13,217 nt of DNA from Cacconaster sp045642485 (GCA_045642485.1 JAZUIV010000048.1:1-13217); one strand, 5' to 3'; shown: positions 1 to 7,517, numbered from the stretch's first letter. Made by a program: numbers and translations. Notes: generated from the letters alone by a model not told the origin.

Positions 1-870
1 TGAGCAAGAGGTTGGGAATCCATCGTCCGAGAACAAAGTTCATTGACGTGCAGAAGGCGAATCTGACATACAAGAAGCAGCGCAAGCACAGCAAGAGCCA
101 GACAAGGAAGATGACGCGCAGGCTGCTGGAACTATTGGACAAGATACTGAAAGAGATACGTAAGACGGAACGGGCCTATGAGAACGCAGAGAGTCTGTTG
201 ACCGTCAGAGAGAAAGGTGATTTGGAAATCATCACGAAGATGTACCGCCAGCAGAAGAACCACTTCCAGAGCAAGGACTGCAGAGAGAGTATTCCGAACA
301 GGATAGTGAGCATCAGCAAGCCGTATGTGAGACCGATAGTGAGGGGCAAGGAAGTGAAGAGCGTTGAGTTCGGAGCGAAGGTGAACAACATACTGGTCGA
401 CGGGATCTCGTTCATTGAGAAACTGTCCTTCAACGCCTTCAATGAGGGTACAAGGCTGATACATTGCCTGAAGATGCACAAGAGATTGTTCGGAGTTGAT
501 GCGAAGAAAGTGGGAGGAGACACTGGCTATGCCGGAACCGACAACAGAGACTACTGCAAGAAGAACGGGATACAGACATCGTTCGTGAAGAGAGGAAGGC
601 CGTTCAGCGAGGAGAAGAAGGAGAAAGACCTTGTCAGAAAGGAACTTGCCAGGGTGAGGGCGACAGCGATGGAGGGCTCGTTCGGGACACAGAAAGAACA
701 TTACGACCTGAAGAGAGTCAAAGCCAGGACTAAGCTGACGGAAATCCTGTACATCTTCTTCGGCATCCACACGGCAAACGTGGTGCAGCTGGCGGACAGG
801 ATAGAGCAGAGAGCCCAGCTGGCGGCCGCCTGAAACGAAAAAGTGTGCATATAAGAGCGCTTCCACAGGG
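1..870 (+). mobile_element. Right-hand part of an insertion sequence; right boundary not resolved
   Basis: This is inferred from the transposase that fills 3-833. The left end is off the window, so the terminal inverted repeats cannot be compared. The right end is set only approximately, in the stretch after the stop codon. Between 834 and the next gene at 1052 there is an imperfect hairpin (TCCGG/CCGGA around 906-924) and a TAAATTTG box at 942-949, which may be the -7 element of the next gene although no good -33 partner is seen. Confidence 0.4.
3..833 (+). CDS. IS transposase, DDE type (IS5/IS1182-like), 5' end outside the window
   Basis: The reading frame is open to the left edge, so the TTG at 12 is probably not the true start and the N-terminal half is missing. 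Numbering from that TTG, the visible part has a basic linker (about 20-60), the region RPIVRGKEVKSVEFGAK (107-123) typical of IS5/IS1182-like transposases, VGGDTGYAG with the likely second catalytic Asp at 170, and AMEGSFGTQKEHYDL with the likely catalytic Glu at 221. The first catalytic Asp would lie upstream, outside the window. The protein would cut and join the ends of its own element. The long minus-strand frame over it is a shadow. I see no stop or frameshift in the visible part, so the element may be recent. The exact IS family is uncertain. Confidence 0.85.
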   Translation, partial: SKRLGIHRPRTKFIDVQKANLTYKKQRKHSKSQTRKMTRRLLELLDKILKEIRKTERAYENAESLLTVREKGDLEIITKMYRQQKNHFQSKDCRESIPNRIVSISKPYVRPIVRGKEVKSVEFGAKVNNILVDGISFIEKLSFNAFNEGTRLIHCLKMHKRLFGVDAKKVGGDTGYAGTDNRDYCKKNGIQTSFVKRGRPFSEEKKEKDLVRKELARVRATAMEGSFGTQKEHYDLKRVKARTKLTEILYIFFGIHTANVVQLADRIEQRAQLAAA

Positions 871-1051
871 GGATCTACGCCTTTGACATTGGAAATAATA
901 GAAAAATCCGGCCGAAGCGACCGGAATGAGATATAAAAACGTAAATTTGATGAGCCGAGCGCAGAAAATGGACGGGACCAGTCGCTGCTTCGCTCAATTT
1001 AATTTTTAAAACGACAATCCCTATGTTACGAGTTCTAAATTGAATACATCT

Positions 1052-2017
1052 ATGAAATGTCCACATTGCGGTAAGGATCATCCTGACAACACCCAGTTTT
1101 GCCCGATGACGGGGCAAAAAATATCCAGATTGAAGGTTTGTAAGAACGAGAGTTGTGTCAACTTCAACAAACCTATTCTTAACCACGAAGCAAAGTACTG
1201 TCCGGAATGTGGGCAACCACTTGCTTTACCGGCAGATGTTAATGACAAGGACTCCATATTGGATTTCATCGTTTGTGGTGTTCCGTTCAGGATGATTTTT
1301 GTGGAACACGGTACATTCATTATGGGGACAAATTCTAATCAGAAAGTTCGGGGCAATGACGATAGCCCTGTAACACGTAGTGTGACACTAACAGAAGACT
1401 ACTATGTCGGCGAGACGCAGGTGACGCAAGAACTTTGGCAAGCGCTGATGGGACGAAACCCGTCTCGCTTCAAAGGATACAACAATCCGGTGGAGAATGT
1501 GACCTGGAATAGCTGCATAAAGTTTATCCAAAAACTGAATGAAAAGACAGGAAAATGTTTCCGTCTTCCTACCGAGGCCGAATGGGAATTCGCTGCTCGC
1601 GGAGGCAAAAAGACCAAAGGGTATCTGTATGCAGGAAGCGATATCATAAATGAAGTGGCATGGTATGATTCCAATAGCAGTTATAAAACACATCCTGTGA
1701 AAACAAAACGTCCTAACGAGTTAGGTATATACGATATGAGTGGCAATGTGAAAGAATGGTGCGCAGATTCTTACACAGATCTTCTTTCCTATGAATTCAA
1801 TGGACTCAACCCTCATCCAGGACATGATTATTATTATACCGCACGTGTTCTTCGTGGTGGAGATTGCCTGGAATCTGAGAAGAAATGCCGAGTGTATGCT
1901 CGCGATCATGGTAGATTAAAATTTGTGGACATATTTCGTTTGTTAGACGATATTGCTGACACGATTGATAGCACGATTGATTATGGGCATGGCTTACGTC
2001 TGGCCCTTTCCAAGTAA
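1052..2017 (+). CDS. Zinc-ribbon plus FGE-sulfatase (SUMF1)-fold protein, probably not an active oxidase
   Basis: I chose the ATG at 1052 (321 aa), where the ribbon CPHCG begins, over the in-frame TTG at 1040. Residues 3-54 carry two zinc-ribbon-like units (C3xxC6...C17, and C30, C35, C50xxC53); the first lacks its fourth Cys. From about residue 79 the FGE-sulfatase domain follows, with FIMGT, RLPTEAEWEFAARGG, MSGNVKEW, RVLRGG and the terminal GLRLALSK. True formylglycine-generating enzymes use two cysteines after the GG motif. Here a gapless comparison gives Glu274 at the first site and Cys279 at the second, with an extra Cys272. This argues for a binding or structural role of the C-type-lectin-like fold. 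The end has an unusual Asp/Ile-rich insert before the final motif. Proteins of this build are common beside TIR genes in Bacteroidales islands, but a link to its neighbours is inference. Confidence 0.85.
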   Translation: MKCPHCGKDHPDNTQFCPMTGQKISRLKVCKNESCVNFNKPILNHEAKYCPECGQPLALPADVNDKDSILDFIVCGVPFRMIFVEHGTFIMGTNSNQKVRGNDDSPVTRSVTLTEDYYVGETQVTQELWQALMGRNPSRFKGYNNPVENVTWNSCIKFIQKLNEKTGKCFRLPTEAEWEFAARGGKKTKGYLYAGSDIINEVAWYDSNSSYKTHPVKTKRPNELGIYDMSGNVKEWCADSYTDLLSYEFNGLNPHPGHDYYYTARVLRGGDCLESEKKCRVYARDHGRLKFVDIFRLLDDIADTIDSTIDYGHGLRLALSK

Positions 2018-2167
2018 AAGCCTGCTCAGTTAAATATTTTTTTGTGAAAATATGGAAGCTCCCTATTTTGTCTGTTATCTATGAGTTTTAAGCCGATTTG
2101 CACAAATAATTACTTATTTACGCATTGTTTCGGACTGATATTGAATTGCCCTGTATAACATATCATT

Positions 2168-2263
2168 ATGTCCCTCAACATAACCTCCAAACAAACCACC
2201 ATCAAGCTCGGCACAAGAGCGATGTTACTCTTGTCCAGAATGCCTCAATGGTTACTTCAGTGA
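2168..2263 (+). pseudogene. HU-like leader fragment 1 (31 codons)
   Basis: The short frame starts MSLNITSKQTTIKLG and then runs into unrelated residues to a TGA. The opening resembles, from memory, the N-terminus of Bacteroidetes HU-like (HU-HIG) DNA-binding proteins, which are usually above 100 aa. Homology to the other leaders starts at the ATG and stops after AAGCTCGG. A second CCTCAATG occurs at 2243-2250. It lies 70 nt before the TIR gene. It is either a decayed gene fragment or a retained leader ORF. Confidence 0.6.
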
Positions 2264-2318
2264 GTATATCCTGTTATGGTATGGAAGGTGAAGATTAACG
2301 GATTTGAATAATTACTGC

Positions 2319-2326
2319 TATTTTTG
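2319..2326 (+). promoter_or_regulatory. Bacteroidetes -7 box (TATTTTTG) before the TIR gene
   Basis: TATTTTTG matches the Bacteroidetes -7 consensus TAnnTTTG and ends 7 nt before the ATG at 2334. No good TTG-type -33 element is visible at the expected 19-21 nt; the nearest TTTG (2303-2306) is too close. If active, transcription would begin almost at the start codon, giving a leaderless or nearly leaderless mRNA. Confidence 0.4.
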
Positions 2327-2333
2327 ACATACA

Positions 2334-3149
2334 ATGAATTATAGAGTTTTTCTTTCATGTAAAAGCGAGGATTATAATACGGCAGAAGCACTGTATAAGT
2401 TTCTCATAGATAATGGCGTATCTGTATTCTTCGCAAATGAGTCATTAAAAAGAAGTGGTAACACTGCATATTTGGATGAGATAGACACGGCTCTTGAGAC
2501 ATGCTCTCATATGATTGTCTTCACAACGAAAAGAGAATATGCCGAGAGCAAATTTGTCAAAGAAGAGTGGCAGACATTTCGTAATGAGAAACTAAGCGGT
2601 AGAAAGAAAGGAAATCTTCTGACAATTATTGGGGGAAATTTAACTATTGGTGATTTGCCGTTGGGATTGAGGCGGTATGAAGTTATACCTTATAAATCAT
2701 TCCGAGAAATTATATTAAGCTATCTGGGAGGAATTGATATAATTAGAAAATCTTCAGTTTCTAGTATTTCATCGAAGAGTGAGAATTCTAGCTACATAGC
2801 TAAGTCAGATGAAAATCATGATTATTTTCATACAGAAACACAAAGAAAGAACGGTGCTGCTCACAAGAAAATCGAAGCTGACCAATTAAACAAAAAATCA
2901 GCGATACTTCATCCAGCTACCGAAAGAAAGTCTGTTATGTATGAAGTTACAATTATTAATTGTAACGATACAAGAGTGCCAATAATAAAGATATTAAAAG
3001 AGATACTTGGTTGTAGTTTGTTGGAATCGCGAACATTTATTAATTCGCTTCCAGCAAAGATTCCATTACAGTTTGATAAATATCAGATGCGTTTGATTGT
3101 CAATGCCCTTAAAGGCGCAGGCGCAACGGTAAGATATAGGCGTTTATAA
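2334..3149 (+). CDS. TIR-domain protein with ribosomal L7/L12 C-terminal-like domain
   Basis: The protein has 271 aa. Residues 1-130 form a TIR domain: YRVFLSCKSED strand and loop, MIVFTTKREY, and ESKFVKEEW with the likely NADase Glu at 77 or 78. TIR domains of this kind cleave NAD+ or make ADP-ribose signals. A polar, Ser- and Lys-rich linker (about 138-200) follows. Residues 203-269 align by eye without gaps through the first 35 positions to the C-terminal domain of E. coli L7/L12. They keep equivalents of V66, I69 and K70 (V215, I218, K219), have conservative changes at K65, R73 and K84 (R214, K222, R233), and keep the GAGATV end (L12 EAGAEV). In the ribosome this surface binds translation GTPases, so a role in sensing or targeting translation factors is possible but inferred. 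The gene is clearly more A+T-rich than the RhuM gene, which suggests separate acquisition. No signal peptide or membrane segment is seen. Confidence 0.85.
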   Translation: MNYRVFLSCKSEDYNTAEALYKFLIDNGVSVFFANESLKRSGNTAYLDEIDTALETCSHMIVFTTKREYAESKFVKEEWQTFRNEKLSGRKKGNLLTIIGGNLTIGDLPLGLRRYEVIPYKSFREIILSYLGGIDIIRKSSVSSISSKSENSSYIAKSDENHDYFHTETQRKNGAAHKKIEADQLNKKSAILHPATERKSVMYEVTIINCNDTRVPIIKILKEILGCSLLESRTFINSLPAKIPLQFDKYQMRLIVNALKGAGATVRYRRL

Positions 3150-3263
3150 TTGTGTTAGGGATGGGTAAATTACTGATTTAGAAAATAATCATATACTTGT
3201 CTTGAGTATTGTAAATAAGACACTTTGTCTGTGAAATAATATAATAAAACGCAATATATAGTC

Positions 3264-3356
3264 ATGTCCCTCAACATAACCTCCAAGCAAACCACCATCA
3301 AGCTCGGTCCGCACAAGGGGGATACCCTCAATGCAACGCGAGTCAGGATTAAATGA
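3264..3356 (+). pseudogene. HU-like leader fragment 2 (30 codons) before RhuM
   Basis: The frame reads MSLNITSKQTTIKLGPHKG, then DTLNATRVRIK and TGA. It is a shortened relative of leader 4 and lacks the central segment. It stops 21 nt before the RhuM ATG, so it could act as a translated leader. It carries CCCTCAA at its head (3268-3274) and CCCTCAATGCAACG near its end (3325-3338). Confidence 0.65.
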
Positions 3357-3615
3357 CAATCTCAATAATAGGAATTTATGGCAAAAATTGTTGAAGTACG
3401 AAACAGCACTGCGGAGTTCCTGACCTTTGTGGCAGCGAACAAGGAGGAGGGGGTTCAGGTGGTGTATAAGGATGAGACCATCTGGGCGACTCAGGCGGCG
3501 ATGTCAGAGTTGTTTGGCTGCTCAGGTGACAATATCGGGCTCCATCTGAAGAATATCTATGCTGAAGGTGAACTGCTGGAATCGGCAACTGCCGAGAAAA
3601 TCTCGGTAGTTCAAC
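3322..3615 (+). repeat. Direct repeat, copy A (leader tail plus RhuM 5' end)
   Basis: This roughly 294-bp segment recurs at 11341-11634 in the same orientation, offset by 8019 nt. By eye there are only a handful of mismatches, two of them inside the coding part. It ends sharply after GGTAGTTCAAC, where copy A continues into the intact RhuM gene. Confidence 0.9.
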
Positions 3616-4436
3616 TTGAAGGCTCCCGCAATGTGAACCGCGAGCCGACTTTCTATAACCTTGATGCCATCATCAGCGTGGGCTATAGGGTGAGCAGCAT
3701 CCGTGCCACCCAGTTCCGCCAGTGGTGCACATTCATACTCCGTCAGTATGCCATCCGTGGCTATGTGATTGACCGCAAGCGAATGGAAAACGGCTCGTTC
3801 ATCGGTGAGGATTATTTCGAACATCTGCTGGCCGAGATTCGGGAAATCCGTCTGAGCGAAAGACGGTTGTACCTAAAACTGACCGACATCTACGCCACGA
3901 GCATCGACTACAACAAGGATGCTCCCACTACCCAGCTCTTCTACAAGCAGATACAGAACAAGATGCACTATGCCGTCCATCAGCATACAGCTGCCGAGCT
4001 GATTGTGGAGCGTGCCGATGCCAGCAAGGAGCACATGGGCCTCACAACGTGGGAGAATGCTCCGGAAGGAAAGATCGTGAAGACCGATGTCAGCATTGCA
4101 AAGAACTACCTCAAGCAGAGTGAATTGGAGGATTTGGGAAGTGTGGTGACGGCAGTCCTTGAATTTGCCGAGAGTCGCGCCAAACGCCATATCCCGATGA
4201 CGATGGAGGATTGGGCAAAGCGCATTGATTCATATCTTTCCAGCGACGAGCGCCCGCTTCTGGACAATGCCGGCACGGTGTCGCACGAATACGCCAAGGA
4301 GTACGCAGAAACGGAGTTCGAGCGCTACCGCATCATCCAGGACCGCCTCTTCCGCAGCGACTTCGAGAAAATGCAACTGGAAGGTGGCGAGCTGCCCGAA
4401 CTGCCGCTGGAAGGGATGACGGAAGGGGATGTTTGA
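3378..4436 (+). CDS. RhuM-family protein, intact copy
   Basis: This 352-aa protein matches the virulence-RhuM family, first noticed in Salmonella pathogenicity island 3. Its biochemical role is not established. Recognisable parts are the N-terminal segment with VVYKDETIWATQAAMSELFG (29-48), a helix-turn-helix-like stretch followed by SGDNIGLHLKNIYAEGEL, the core NREPTFYNLDAIISVGYRV, the QFRQWCTFILRQYAIRGYV motif, LTDIYATSIDYN, and an acidic C-terminal coiled segment (YAETEFERYRIIQDRL). The length is normal for the family. The ATG at 3378 follows an A/T-rich leader rather than a Shine-Dalgarno sequence. The macro-TIR gene starts 39 nt after its stop, which suggests one transcript. Its first 80 codons are duplicated at 11397, truncated there. 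A role as a DNA-binding regulator or toxin-related protein is inference. Confidence 0.9.
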   Translation: MAKIVEVRNSTAEFLTFVAANKEEGVQVVYKDETIWATQAAMSELFGCSGDNIGLHLKNIYAEGELLESATAEKISVVQLEGSRNVNREPTFYNLDAIISVGYRVSSIRATQFRQWCTFILRQYAIRGYVIDRKRMENGSFIGEDYFEHLLAEIREIRLSERRLYLKLTDIYATSIDYNKDAPTTQLFYKQIQNKMHYAVHQHTAAELIVERADASKEHMGLTTWENAPEGKIVKTDVSIAKNYLKQSELEDLGSVVTAVLEFAESRAKRHIPMTMEDWAKRIDSYLSSDERPLLDNAGTVSHEYAKEYAETEFERYRIIQDRLFRSDFEKMQLEGGELPELPLEGMTEGDV

Positions 4437-4475
4437 AAGAAAATTCGCTTTAATGTAGAAAAGAATACTGAAACA

Positions 4476-5555
4476 ATGGAACAACGAACATATACCTTTA
4501 ACCAATCAACCCTCACCGTAAAGTTCGGCAACATTCTGGACTCGCAGGCTGAAATCATTGCCAGTTCAGATGATTGCTATGTGACTATGGGCGGGGGAGT
4601 GTCGCTTGCAATTCTCAGAGCAGGCGGCGAATCGATAATCAAAGATGCTCAAAAGATGGTTCCTGTGCCATTGGGCGATGTGATAGCAACTACGGCAGGT
4701 ACCTTGGAACATCAGAAATATGTGTTCCACTGCATCACCATAGACAAGAAACGCAGAATGCAGATGATGGCCAGCCAGGTGACCGAGGAGGATGTCCTGA
4801 ACTATCTTCTTCAGCATGCCGTTGATAAGTGTTTTCAGCTAATGCAGGCAATGGAATTGACCTCCATCGCATTTCCCGCCATAGGAGCCGGTGCGGCACG
4901 CATCCCAATCCAAAAGGTGATAGAGCAGATGTCAATCGCCATAGCCAGGAACCTTGCCAATACGAACAGGTCATTGAATGTGGAGTTCTACCTGTATGAT
5001 ATCTATAACATCTATTCTGAATCCGATTACATCACTCTGTTTGAGAACCTTGCGGCAAAGGCTGCTCTTGTGGAATATCAACAAGGTCTTGCAACAACCG
5101 ACAATGATATCGTGCTCCCTGTGCAGAACGGAAATCCGCTTCCCGACAGAAATAGTATGACCCATAAGGTCTTCATCAGTTACTCTCGCAAGGACCAGGA
5201 TGCGGCGGACTATCTTTGCAACATTCTTAAAGAGAATGGTATTGAATACTGGATTGATAAGGAAGGCATATACAGCAGCTCGAATTATAAAGAACTCATC
5301 GTTGATGCAATAGATGTTTCAAAGGCTGTTATCTTCATCAGTTCCGAAAATTCCAACACCTCTATCAATGTTATCCGGGAGATAGGCTATGCAGTCAATA
5401 GGAACAAGCCTATCCTCCCTCTGATGCTTGATGATGCGCCATACGCCAAGAGCATCCGCCTGGATATCTCGGATATCGATCAGATTGACTTCAAAAATCC
5501 GATTGCATCAAGCAAGAAACTGATAACCAGTCTGATGTATGTGTTGAATAAATGA
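4476..5555 (+). CDS. Macro-domain/TIR fusion protein
   Basis: The 359-aa protein has two domains. Residues about 10-180 form a macro domain: the ligand loop is GNILDSQAEIIASSDD (18-33), GGGVSLAILRAGG (39-51) stands for the usual GGGVAGAIHRAAG, and FPAIGAGAARIP (133-144) is the phosphate-binding loop. Macro domains bind or hydrolyse ADP-ribose derivatives. After a linker, residues 229-355 form a TIR domain: HKVFISYSRKDQDAADYL, IEYWIDKEGI, AVIFISSENS and SINVIREIGYA, with the likely NADase Glu at 302. One protein thus joins an enzyme that makes ADP-ribose products to a domain that recognises them. It could be a self-limiting signalling enzyme, or an effector switched by a TIR product as in Thoeris-type systems; both are inference. 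It probably shares a transcript with RhuM, 39 nt upstream. No membrane segment is seen. Confidence 0.9.
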   Translation: MEQRTYTFNQSTLTVKFGNILDSQAEIIASSDDCYVTMGGGVSLAILRAGGESIIKDAQKMVPVPLGDVIATTAGTLEHQKYVFHCITIDKKRRMQMMASQVTEEDVLNYLLQHAVDKCFQLMQAMELTSIAFPAIGAGAARIPIQKVIEQMSIAIARNLANTNRSLNVEFYLYDIYNIYSESDYITLFENLAAKAALVEYQQGLATTDNDIVLPVQNGNPLPDRNSMTHKVFISYSRKDQDAADYLCNILKENGIEYWIDKEGIYSSSNYKELIVDAIDVSKAVIFISSENSNTSINVIREIGYAVNRNKPILPLMLDDAPYAKSIRLDISDIDQIDFKNPIASSKKLITSLMYVLNK

Positions 5556-5633
5556 ATATTTTATCATCTTTTTATTACTGATACATAAAAAAATCAAGAT
5601 TTTATTTGGTGGCAATAAATAAAACATCTAATT

Positions 5634-5936
5634 TTGAGTCATAATTTTAGAACGATTTTATGCAGAAAAAGCTTTTCAAGACTCTTCTGTTACAACCGCA
5701 ATATTGAGGTCGATTTCTACATCCCTGACGAATCACTTGCAATTCAGGCCTCCTACAGCATTCAGGATGATGACACCAGGGCCAGGGAAGTCAATGCTCT
5801 TGTTGCTCTCAACAAGATAGAACCGCTCAAGAAGGCTTGTATCATCACTTACGACGAAGAGGATACGCTGGAGGTCAACGGGTTGAAGATTGATGTAGTG
5901 CCGATTTGGAAGTGGCTGCTGAAGACATACGTCTGA
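5634..5936 (+). pseudogene. C-terminal stump of an AAA_14/DUF4143 ATPase
   Basis: The frame opens at a TTG and gives 100 aa. From about residue 18 it matches the last quarter of DUF4143 ATPases: YNRNIEVDFYIPDE, the nuclease-like EVDF...IQASYSI core, ALNKIEPLKKACIITYDEE and the terminal DVVPIWKWLL. The Walker A and B parts are absent from the 78 nt before it, which abut the macro-TIR stop. The first 17 residues look unrelated, so translation from the TTG is doubtful. The intact gene at 6046 is a different member, since the two tails differ clearly. This is probably debris left when the upstream genes were inserted. Confidence 0.75.
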
Positions 5937-5960
5937 AAGTACTCACTATTTTACGCATAC

Positions 5961-5987
5961 TGCGGATATTTCATACAATTATCCGCA
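5961..5987. promoter_or_regulatory. 8-bp perfect inverted repeat before the DUF4143 ATPase
   Basis: TGCGGATA (5961-5968) and TATCCGCA (5980-5987) pair around an 11-nt loop, about 60 nt before the ATG at 6046. No T-run follows on either strand, so it does not look like an intrinsic terminator. An operator or mRNA hairpin is possible, with no direct evidence. Confidence 0.35.
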
Positions 5988-6045
5988 AAAAGCATTCTAT
6001 TTTGAGGAAAATTTTGTAGTTTAGCATCGGAAAACGAAATTCATA

Positions 6046-7347
6046 ATGCTAACGACCATTCAACAACAGCGACAGGAATGCGAGCGGCTTCAATCACTGC
6101 CATACGTCAATAGGCAGACCCGTCACGACATCCCTCTTCTGCTGCAGAATCCTCAAATAAAACTCATCACGGGTCCCCGTCGTGCCGGCAAATCCATTTT
6201 CGCCCTTATGATGCTCTCCGGGCACAGGTTCGCTTATCTGAACTTTGATGACCCAAAACTGCTTTCGCTCTGGGACGAGGATGTCGTGATGTCCGCTCTC
6301 GACAGTGTCTATCCTGGGTATCAGTTCCTGCTGCTGGACGAGGTTCAGAATCTTGAAGGATGGGACCTCTGGGTTGCAAAGATGTATCGCAGAGGCATCA
6401 ATCTGATTATAACGGGCAGTAATGCCAGGATGCTGAGCAGTGATATGGCAACAGTACTGACCGGCCGATATGCCGAGATTGAAATGCTGCCTTTCAGTCT
6501 GTCGGAAACCCTTGCATTTTCCAAAACTGAGGCCTCTGATGTTCTTCCAGTTCAGGAAGCCAGAGCCCGCATAGTATATGAGGAATATCTTCGCCTTGGC
6601 GGTTACCCTGAAACACTTCAGGCCCGTCAGATGACGGGAAGCTACCTTCAGACTCTTTTCACGGCAATCATCACCAGGGATGTGGCGCAGCGTCACAAGA
6701 TCCGCAAGGTGACGGAACTTTTCAATCTTGCAAACTATCTGCTTTCCAATTTCTGCAATCCGTTCACTACACTATCGCTGAGTGAAGATCTGGGTATGGG
6801 CAGCGAAAACACAGTCAAGAAGTTCTGCGGCTATCTGCACGAGCCATACCTGTTCTTTTACCTGCCGCGATACAACAACAAGCTGAAGCTGATGATGAAG
6901 GCTCCTCGAAAAGTGTATGTGGTCGATAACGGCTTTGTGTCGGGCGCGGGATTCAACCTGAGCGAAAACCTTGGACGCCTGCTTGCGAATGATGTTTTTA
7001 TTGAACTTCGCCGCAGGGGGTATGACGAGGAGAAGTCGCTCTTCTATTATCGCTCCCGCAATGACAAGGAGGTGGATTTCGTCGCGCGTAGAGGCCCGCG
7101 GGTCGAACAGCTCATACAGGTCTGCTATGATATAAGCAGCGAACGCACACTCAAGCGGGAACTTTCCGCTATGGTGGAATGTGCTGGAGAGCTGCATTGC
7201 GACAATCTCCTGCTTGTCACCTTCGATGCGGAGGATGTTATCAAGTATAAAGATTACGACATACAGGCAATGCCATTCAATAAATGGCAGGGGACTGGCA
7301 CCATTGCCACCGATGACACCATCGTGGTGCCGGATGAGAGATTGTAG
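6046..7347 (+). CDS. AAA_14 ATPase with DUF4143 C-terminal domain
   Basis: This 433-aa protein has a normal length for the family. Walker A is ITGPRRAGKS (41-50), Walker B is FLLLDEVQN (94-102), and a sensor-like ITGSNARML follows at 122-130. LGGYPE (184-189) and the stretch around RDVAQRHKIRK (211-221) mark the start of the DUF4143 part. A winged-helix-like region (about 223-270) leads to the nuclease-like fold FIELRRRGYDE...LFYYRSRNDKEVDFVARRG (318-350), whose EVDF is the recognisable motif. Such ATPases are very numerous in Bacteroidetes and archaea, often in accessory islands. Their substrate is unknown; a DNA-related or toxin-like role has been proposed for the group. It starts 109 nt after the stump of a related gene. 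The C-terminus runs on about 15 residues past the usual end into an acidic tail. Confidence 0.9.
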   Translation: MLTTIQQQRQECERLQSLPYVNRQTRHDIPLLLQNPQIKLITGPRRAGKSIFALMMLSGHRFAYLNFDDPKLLSLWDEDVVMSALDSVYPGYQFLLLDEVQNLEGWDLWVAKMYRRGINLIITGSNARMLSSDMATVLTGRYAEIEMLPFSLSETLAFSKTEASDVLPVQEARARIVYEEYLRLGGYPETLQARQMTGSYLQTLFTAIITRDVAQRHKIRKVTELFNLANYLLSNFCNPFTTLSLSEDLGMGSENTVKKFCGYLHEPYLFFYLPRYNNKLKLMMKAPRKVYVVDNGFVSGAGFNLSENLGRLLANDVFIELRRRGYDEEKSLFYYRSRNDKEVDFVARRGPRVEQLIQVCYDISSERTLKRELSAMVECAGELHCDNLLLVTFDAEDVIKYKDYDIQAMPFNKWQGTGTIATDDTIVVPDERL

Positions 7348-7392
7348 TTACAAAGTTTTTGAGATGTAGTTACGGATAAATATTTTGAAAGT

Positions 7393-7491
7393 ATGTCCCT
7401 CAATGCGACGCTGTCAGGATTACTTAATTGTGATAGTGGAGCGAATAAGGCAGAGAGAAGACATAACCAATTGACAATAATGGCGAAATAA
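7393..7491 (+). pseudogene. HU-like leader fragment 3 (32 codons), shortest form
   Basis: The frame begins MSLNAT and then passes straight into the GTCAGGATTA tail seen at the end of leaders 2 and 4, so it holds a single CCCTCAATGCGACG motif (7397-7410) instead of two. This is the product expected if the segment between the two motifs were deleted. It ends 26 nt before the large TIR gene. The residues after position 6 have no recognisable origin. Confidence 0.5.
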
Positions 7492-7517
7492 CAACGAAAT
7501 AAAAAATAACCCATTAT

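Larger units (their letters stand above)
2018..2333. other. Intergenic stretch with an HU-like leader and a promoter box
   Basis: This 316-nt A+T-rich gap holds the 31-codon HU-like leader (2168-2263) and a TAnnTTTG box just before the TIR gene. A purely A/T inverted repeat (ATATTTT/AAAATAT, 2034-2053) follows the upstream stop codon but is too weak to call a terminator. I see no other gene here. Confidence 0.6.

Noticed and set aside
132..866. Long minus-strand frame across the transposase
   Set aside because: It mirrors the + strand gene, has no recognisable domain, and the + frame carries clear transposase motifs.
1052..2017. Diversity-generating retroelement target (FGE/C-type lectin fold)
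   Set aside because: No reverse transcriptase, template repeat or adenine-rich variable repeat is seen nearby.
2034..2053. Terminator after the FGE-fold gene
   Set aside because: The ATATTTT/AAAATAT stem has no G or C and would not be stable; no T-run follows the second arm.
3195..3240. Promoter before leader 2 (TTG ... CACTTTG)
   Set aside because: The -7 candidate ACACTTTG lacks the TA, so it does not meet the consensus well enough.
4225..4419. Small + strand frame inside RhuM
   Set aside because: It overlaps the RhuM gene in another frame and has a low-complexity Arg/Ser/Thr composition typical of a shadow.
2334..5555. Canonical Thoeris or CBASS operon
   Set aside because: No SIR2-SLOG ThsA, no separate TM-macro ThsA, no cyclic nucleotide synthase and no Cap2/Cap3-like gene is visible in the window.
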